Positions 6,805-10,955 of a DNA stretch of 10,955 nt are shown in pieces. A model generated the notes under the pieces. That model was not told the origin of the DNA. It ran no database searches and saw nothing but the letters and a program-made list of their open reading frames with translations. The stretch covers positions 1-10,955 of the forward strand of contig JAQIBO010000380.1 of NCBI GenBank assembly GCA_027859055.1. Reading direction: 5' to 3'. The stretch is from Spirochaeta sp. (lineage in GTDB: Bacteria; Spirochaetota; Spirochaetia; DSM-27196; Alkalispirochaetaceae). Numbering within the stretch: the first letter of the stretch is position 1; each line of letters begins with the position of its first letter. Both the position numbers and the translations under genes were made by a program.

Positions 6805-9800
6805 TCAATGGAAATCACGGCTCTCCACGGCGGTTACCGGCCAGGGCAGCTCCGCCGGCCACACGGCTTCCACGATAAGATGTACCACGCCGTGACTTTT
6901 TTGAATAACACCCCGCACAGCGATAATCGGTGTGGTAAGCAGTACCGGCCGGAGCTCCTCGTAGCGGCTCTTCCAGACGATCAAATTCACAAACCCCGTC
7001 TCATCCTCCAGGGTAATGAAGACGGTGCCACCGGCGGTGGACGGCCGCTGTCGGTTGATGACCATCCCGATAAAGGAGACGCGTTCGTTGTGCTTCGCCC
7101 CGGCAACCTCCGCAGCAGTGGGGTACGCGCGCCGGGTGAGCCACTCACGGTGCGGTTCCAGCGGGTGCGCCGCGGTACTGTGTCCGGCAGCGCGATAGTC
7201 CCAGGACAGTTTCTCAAACGCTTCAAGATGACTGAATCGGGGCGTTTTCTCGCGCACTTCAAACAGTTCCGCAGAAAATTCACCACGTTCCGCGACGACG
7301 TGTTCCCCCAGCGCCTGCCATACCGCACTTCTGCGGTCCACGCCGAGTCCGTCAAACGCCCCCGCCTCAGCCAGTCGGAGCGCCCGGTCCCGATCGAGGC
7401 GAAGGGTGGCGATATCCCCGCCGTCGATCCGGCGCCGTATAATTCGCTCTCCATCTTCGGCGCTCAGCCCTTTGACAAACCGGAATCCGATGCGGATCGC
7501 CAGGTGGCCGTCACCGTCGGCGGTCGAGCTGGCCGGTCCGTCTGACCCGTTCGGACCCTCCCCCGGTTCCGGGTGAATCGGCTCCAGCGTACACTCCCAC
7601 CGGCTGTAGCGGATATCCACCGGTCGCACCGTCACTCCGGCGCGAATCGCGTCGTGCACGATCGTTGACGGCGAATAGAACCCCATTGGCCATGCGTTCA
7701 GCAGGGCGCAGGTGAAAATGACCGGGTAGTGTGCGCGCATCCACGCGGTGGCGTAGGCGATCAGGGCAAAACTGGCGGCGTGGCTTTCGGGGAATCCGTA
7801 TTCGCCAAACCCGCGGATCTGTTCAAACACCTGTTCCGCAAACTGACGCTCGATACCGTTGGACACCATCCGTTCAACGATCCGCTCCTGGTGCGCCTCC
7901 AGGCGTCCGTGCCGACGCCACGCCGCCATATCACGCCGCAGCTGATCCGCTTCCCCCGGGGTGTAATCCGCGGCGACCACCGCCAGTTTCATCACCTGTT
8001 CCTGGAACAACGGAACCCCGAGGGTTCGGGCCAGAATCGGCTCCAGATCGGGATGTGGATAGTGAATCGGCTCCTCGCCGTGGCGACGGCGCAGATACGG
8101 ATGCACCATCCCCCCGGTTATCGGGCCCGGGCGTACGATGCTGATCTCGATCACCAGATCGTAAAACCGTTTCGGTATCATCCGCGGCAGCATCGCCATT
8201 TGCGCGCGGCTTTCAAGCTGAAACACCCCGACCGTGTCGCCTCGTTGGAGCATTGCAAACGTTGTTTGACAGTTCTGCGGGATCAACGCCATTTCCATAT
8301 CGATACCGAGGTGCTCCGCCATGAGCCGGAACGCGTAGTCAAGATGGGTTAACGCGCCAAGGCCAAGCAGGTCCAGCTTGAACAGATTCATCTCTTCAAC
8401 GGCGTATTTGTCCCACTGGATCACCGTACGCCCCGCCATCGCGCCGTTTTCCACCGGGACGATACGGGCGATCGGGTCCTGCCCCAGGAGAAATCCACCG
8501 GGATGGATGGAGAGGTGGCGCGGCGTGTCGATAATCTCCCCCACCAGCTCCACAAAGCGCGCCACCCGATACCGGTCGGTGTCAAATCCACCGGCGGCAA
8601 GCGCGTCCGGAAGTGGGGCCCCCTGGTGGCCGAGCTGTTTTGCCAGCTGGTCAAGGTTCACCTCCGAAAACCCGAACACCTTTCCCAGCTCACGAACCGC
8701 CAAGCGCGTCCGGAAGCGGATCGTATTGGCAACCATCGCGGCGTGGTCCCGGCCGTAGCGTTCGTAGACGTATTGAATCACCTCTTCGCGGCGACGGTGT
8801 TCGATATCAAGGTCGATATCCGGAGGTTCCGCCCGTTCCCGGGAGATGAACCGTTCAAAGAGAAGCTGCATTTTCACCGGATCAACTGCGGTGATACCGA
8901 GACAGAAACAGACCACCGAATTGGCGGCGGACCCGCGACCCTGGCAGAGAATTCCCCGGGAACGGCAAAACCCGACGATCTCCGCCATCGTGAGGAAATA
9001 GCCGTCGTAGTTGAGCTCCTCGATGAGGGTAAGCTCCGTTTCCAGCTGCCGCGATACAACGGGGGGTACACCGTCAGGGTAACGCCGGCCGGCACCGGCG
9101 GTCACCCACCGACGCAACAGCGCCCCCTCATCATCGCTGTCAACACCGCGAACGCCGGGATAGCGGTACTCGATCTGCCGGAGATCAAAGCGAACGCGAC
9201 GTGCGAGTTCCGCCGTTTCGGTGATCCACTCCGGATGGTCCCGGTATCGCCGCGCGATCATCTCCGCGGATACGATACCGAATGAGCCGTTCGGTTGCAA
9301 AACGGCTCCGGCGGTGTCGATGCGCACACCGTGGTGAATACAGGTCAGCGCATCCTGCAGTCGACGACGCCCCGTTTCGTGGTACAGCACGCGCGGTGTC
9401 GCCACGATCGGCAGGGACCATGTGTCGGCCAGGGTGCGCAACCACCGTTCCGAAAGCTGTTCCTCCGGGCGGTAATGGCGGGCGATGCCGATCCACGCCC
9501 GATCGGGAAACGCCGGTATCAGGGCATCGGGATCGCCACTGTCCTCGGTGACGACGAGGGCAAGACCTGCGGCACGCTCCGCGATCTCCTGAACCGATAC
9601 GAGGGAGAACCCTTTCGGTGAACGCAGCCGTCCCACCGATATCAGTTGACTCAGGTTTCCGTAGCCGGTGCGGTCAAGAGCGAGAAGCAGGACCGAGGAG
9701 GACGCGGAAGATGCGGAGGACGCAATGGGACGGCCGCCGCCGGCGTCACCCCCTACCGTTACCCGCGCCCCGACGATAAACGTGAACGCGTCTACCGGGG

Positions 9801-9975
9801 CCTGCCGCGCTACCTCCCCCCGCGCCTGGACCACCCCGGCGAGACTGTCGCGGTCGGTCAGCGCAATACCGCTGAGCCCGGCTGCAACGGCGGCTGTGAC
9901 CAGCTCCGCGGGATCGCTGGCACCGGTCAGAAAGGAGTAGTTGCTCTCAACCCACAGCGGCACCCACCCGCTCAC
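6805..9975 (-). CDS. dnaE2: Error-prone DNA polymerase DnaE2 (ImuC)
   Basis: DnaE2 is a C-family DNA polymerase alpha subunit used in damage-induced, mutagenic lesion bypass with ImuA/ImuB. From GTG 9975 it has 1056 residues, the family norm. In order: a PHP domain (about 5-200), whose usual LHxHS metal site reads LWVES (7-11) and so is probably inactive; the polymerase palm with GRGSAANS (346-353) and PDIDLD (385-390); HPGGFLLG (491-498); KLDLLGL (533-539), giving the third catalytic Asp; the DnaE2-typical QLRRDMAAWRRHG (678-690); and a C-terminal OB fold (about 965-1040). Two low-complexity inserts are visible, Ser/Ala-rich (83-95) and Gly/Asp/Ser-rich (804-823). GTG 9999 is an alternative start. 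I prefer 9975 because AGGGA lies 8 nt upstream and the codon overlaps the imuB stop as GTGA. The OmpA-domain gene follows after 22 bp. Confidence 0.96.
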   Translation of the reverse strand: MSGWVPLWVESNYSFLTGASDPAELVTAAVAAGLSGIALTDRDSLAGVVQARGEVARQAPVDAFTFIVGARVTVGGDAGGGRPIASSASSASSSVLLLALDRTGYGNLSQLISVGRLRSPKGFSLVSVQEIAERAAGLALVVTEDSGDPDALIPAFPDRAWIGIARHYRPEEQLSERWLRTLADTWSLPIVATPRVLYHETGRRRLQDALTCIHHGVRIDTAGAVLQPNGSFGIVSAEMIARRYRDHPEWITETAELARRVRFDLRQIEYRYPGVRGVDSDDEGALLRRWVTAGAGRRYPDGVPPVVSRQLETELTLIEELNYDGYFLTMAEIVGFCRSRGILCQGRGSAANSVVCFCLGITAVDPVKMQLLFERFISRERAEPPDIDLDIEHRRREEVIQYVYERYGRDHAAMVANTIRFRTRLAVRELGKVFGFSEVNLDQLAKQLGHQGAPLPDALAAGGFDTDRYRVARFVELVGEIIDTPRHLSIHPGGFLLGQDPIARIVPVENGAMAGRTVIQWDKYAVEEMNLFKLDLLGLGALTHLDYAFRLMAEHLGIDMEMALIPQNCQTTFAMLQRGDTVGVFQLESRAQMAMLPRMIPKRFYDLVIEISIVRPGPITGGMVHPYLRRRHGEEPIHYPHPDLEPILARTLGVPLFQEQVMKLAVVAADYTPGEADQLRRDMAAWRRHGRLEAHQERIVERMVSNGIERQFAEQVFEQIRGFGEYGFPESHAASFALIAYATAWMRAHYPVIFTCALLNAWPMGFYSPSTIVHDAIRAGVTVRPVDIRYSRWECTLEPIHPEPGEGPNGSDGPASSTADGDGHLAIRIGFRFVKGLSAEDGERIIRRRIDGGDIATLRLDRDRALRLAEAGAFDGLGVDRRSAVWQALGEHVVAERGEFSAELFEVREKTPRFSHLEAFEKLSWDYRAAGHSTAAHPLEPHREWLTRRAYPTAAEVAGAKHNERVSFIGMVINRQRPSTAGGTVFITLEDETGFVNLIVWKSRYEELRPVLLTTPIIAVRGVIQKSHGVVHLIVEAVWPAELPWPVTAVESRDFH

Positions 9976-10955
9976 GACAGATATCCCTGCAACATCCACG
10001 GACCACCCCGGGCGGGACGGTACAACCAGAGCATTTCGCCCCCGTTCCGGCGGTGATAGCTGTAGATGCGGTCCGTTTCATCCCGGTCCCACCACTCTCC
10101 CGCCTGTACAAACGGCCCGTACGACAGCGGCGGCACCCGGGAGCGAAACGGTGCGGGCCCCGCAGCGCGTATCCGGCGGATGCGGGTAACCGTCGGCGCC
10201 CCGGCGCCTCTGTCCCCCGGGCGTTCGTGTGGCGCCGGCAGCTCCCGCAGCGACGCGATCGCCTCCCGCCGATAGCGGTGTTCCGGCAGACGCCCGGGAT
10301 GCAGGCGCATACAAAACACCCGCTCGTTCCCCAGTTGCGCACGGATGTACGCCAGCGTCTCGTCAATGCGGTCGGTATCTCCCGAGGGTGATTCCTCAAA
10401 CAGATCGTCCAGCGTCTTCTGCCGGGTGTCGGCGTTTTCCGTTCCCATACTCAGCGCTATCGCGGTGATCTCCCGGGCGCGCCACGAACGGTTTTCCAGA
10501 CGCAGTGCGATAAGTCTCTCCAGATAGTCACTGTCACGGGTCAGGTGTCCGCACTCGATCGCTTCGGTGTACTGTTGCTGCCGGTCGTCGGTACAGGACA
10601 GACGCAGGTGCCGTATCCACTGCCCCTGCTCTGTAAGCTCCGGAAGCAGACGCTGCACAAGTTGCATGCACGCGCTGAGAAGCGCACCGCTACTGCGCAG
10701 CGGCGGCTCGTAGTTTCCCTGTGCATCGGAGCCGGTGGACGGTTCCACCGCATCCCGAACCGCCAAATCTCCGGTGGCGCGCCGCAAAAAGCGGTGCACC
10801 TCGCGAAGCTGCGGGCTGAACCGCGCTCCCAACTGCTCCTCGCGAATTGCGAGGAGGTCTCCCACCCGCCGAAGACCAAGCAGCGCGAGGCGCTCCCGAT
10901 CACGGCCGGTGAGTGGCAGGTGATCAAGGGAACACGACCGGTACCAGCGCAGCTC
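9972..10955 (-). CDS. imuB: ImuB-like Y-family DNA polymerase, C-terminal part
   Basis: The frame is open to the window edge, giving at least 327 residues; the N-terminal palm with any catalytic acidic residues lies beyond 10955. ImuB is the Y-family subunit of the SOS mutasome that links DnaE2 to the sliding clamp. The visible part starts in the thumb (LPLTG followed by the LGLRRVGDLLAI helix-hairpin-helix-like stretch, about residues 14-37), then a little-finger region. A candidate clamp-binding motif QKTLDDLF lies at 10398-10421. A C-terminal tail follows with the ImuB-type ending in which a Tyr-rich DRIYSYHR segment, LWLYR and WMLQGYLS appear. The conserved tail and the dnaE2 gene directly after it separate this from DinB or UmuC. 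A GTG at 10865 could be called as a start, but coding similarity continues upstream of it. imuA and any LexA box would lie to the right, outside the window. Confidence 0.88.
   Translation of the reverse strand, partial: ELRWYRSCSLDHLPLTGRDRERLALLGLRRVGDLLAIREEQLGARFSPQLREVHRFLRRATGDLAVRDAVEPSTGSDAQGNYEPPLRSSGALLSACMQLVQRLLPELTEQGQWIRHLRLSCTDDRQQQYTEAIECGHLTRDSDYLERLIALRLENRSWRAREITAIALSMGTENADTRQKTLDDLFEESPSGDTDRIDETLAYIRAQLGNERVFCMRLHPGRLPEHRYRREAIASLRELPAPHERPGDRGAGAPTVTRIRRIRAAGPAPFRSRVPPLSYGPFVQAGEWWDRDETDRIYSYHRRNGGEMLWLYRPARGGPWMLQGYLS
9984..9988 (-). promoter_or_regulatory. Ribosome binding site supporting the dnaE2 start at GTG 9975
   Basis: AGGGA (minus strand, 9988-9984) is spaced 8 nt from GTG 9975 and lies inside the end of imuB. 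The GTG shares bases with the imuB TGA (9974-9972), a pattern of translational coupling. No comparably placed purine-rich site precedes the alternative GTG 9999. Confidence 0.5.

Noticed and set aside
8503..9285. Long plus-strand open frame of about 260 codons opposite dnaE2, with others at 6628-7545 and 931-1650
   Set aside because: They lie wholly antisense to well-conserved genes, show no recognisable domain, and have the Arg/Pro/Gly/His-rich composition typical of antisense frames in GC-rich DNA.
9976..9999. Upstream GTG 9999 as the dnaE2 start
   Set aside because: It has no well-placed ribosome site, while GTG 9975 has AGGGA 8 nt upstream and a GTGA overlap with the imuB stop. It cannot be fully excluded.
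9972..10865. A complete 297-residue protein starting at GTG 10865
   Set aside because: The same frame runs open to the window edge and upstream residues carry the LPLTG and LGLRR thumb motifs of ImuB, so the gene is cut by the window.
1..10955. tRNA, rRNA, CRISPR array, insertion sequence or prophage parts
   Set aside because: No cloverleaf, spaced direct repeats, transposase motifs or terminal inverted repeats were seen, and nearly all bases belong to recognisable genes.

Overview
The window looks like chromosomal DNA of a GC-rich Gram-negative bacterium. A spirochaete of the Spirochaetales is my best guess. The supports are an amino-acid binding protein with a signal peptide, an OmpA-domain protein whose peptidoglycan-binding motif is of an atypical GHTA type, and a membrane-GAF-SpoIIE phosphatase. 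This placement is inference and rests on no marker gene. The window is densely packed and holds no RNA gene, CRISPR array or insertion sequence that I can see.

Left part (1-4249). The 3' end of an unrecognised gene on the plus strand (1-420) runs tail-to-tail into a large minus-strand gene for a membrane-anchored GAF/SpoIIE serine phosphatase (394-2364), with a 27-bp overlap at their 3' ends. A divergent intergenic region (about 2365-2522) carries a good sigma70-like promoter for the phosphatase, a weaker one for the opposite direction, and a GC-rich dyad between them. To the right a two-gene plus-strand unit encodes a periplasmic amino-acid-type binding protein without its permease or ATPase, followed 2 bp later by mutM (Fpg), the 8-oxoguanine DNA glycosylase.

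Right part (4306-10955, all minus strand, transcribed right to left). The 3' two-thirds or so of an imuB-like Y-family polymerase gene enters from the right edge and overlaps dnaE2 by a GTGA. dnaE2 is complete. After 22 bp comes a secreted OmpA-C domain protein, and about 31-49 bp later an ADP-ribosylglycohydrolase of the J1-crystallin-like type that is broken by a single-base frameshift in an A5 run. The arrangement suggests one transcription unit in which the DNA-damage mutasome (imuB-dnaE2) is followed by an envelope protein and an ADP-ribose hydrolase. It meets mutM tail-to-tail with 56 bp between the stops and no convincing intrinsic terminator.

Together the right half and mutM are rich in DNA-damage functions: lesion bypass, oxidised-base excision and possibly removal of ADP-ribose. 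The left half concerns signalling and envelope sensing. No wholly new system is proven. The most notable points are the extended mutasome operon, the frameshifted ADP-ribosylglycohydrolase, the OmpA domain lacking its key aspartate, and the structured divergent promoter region.
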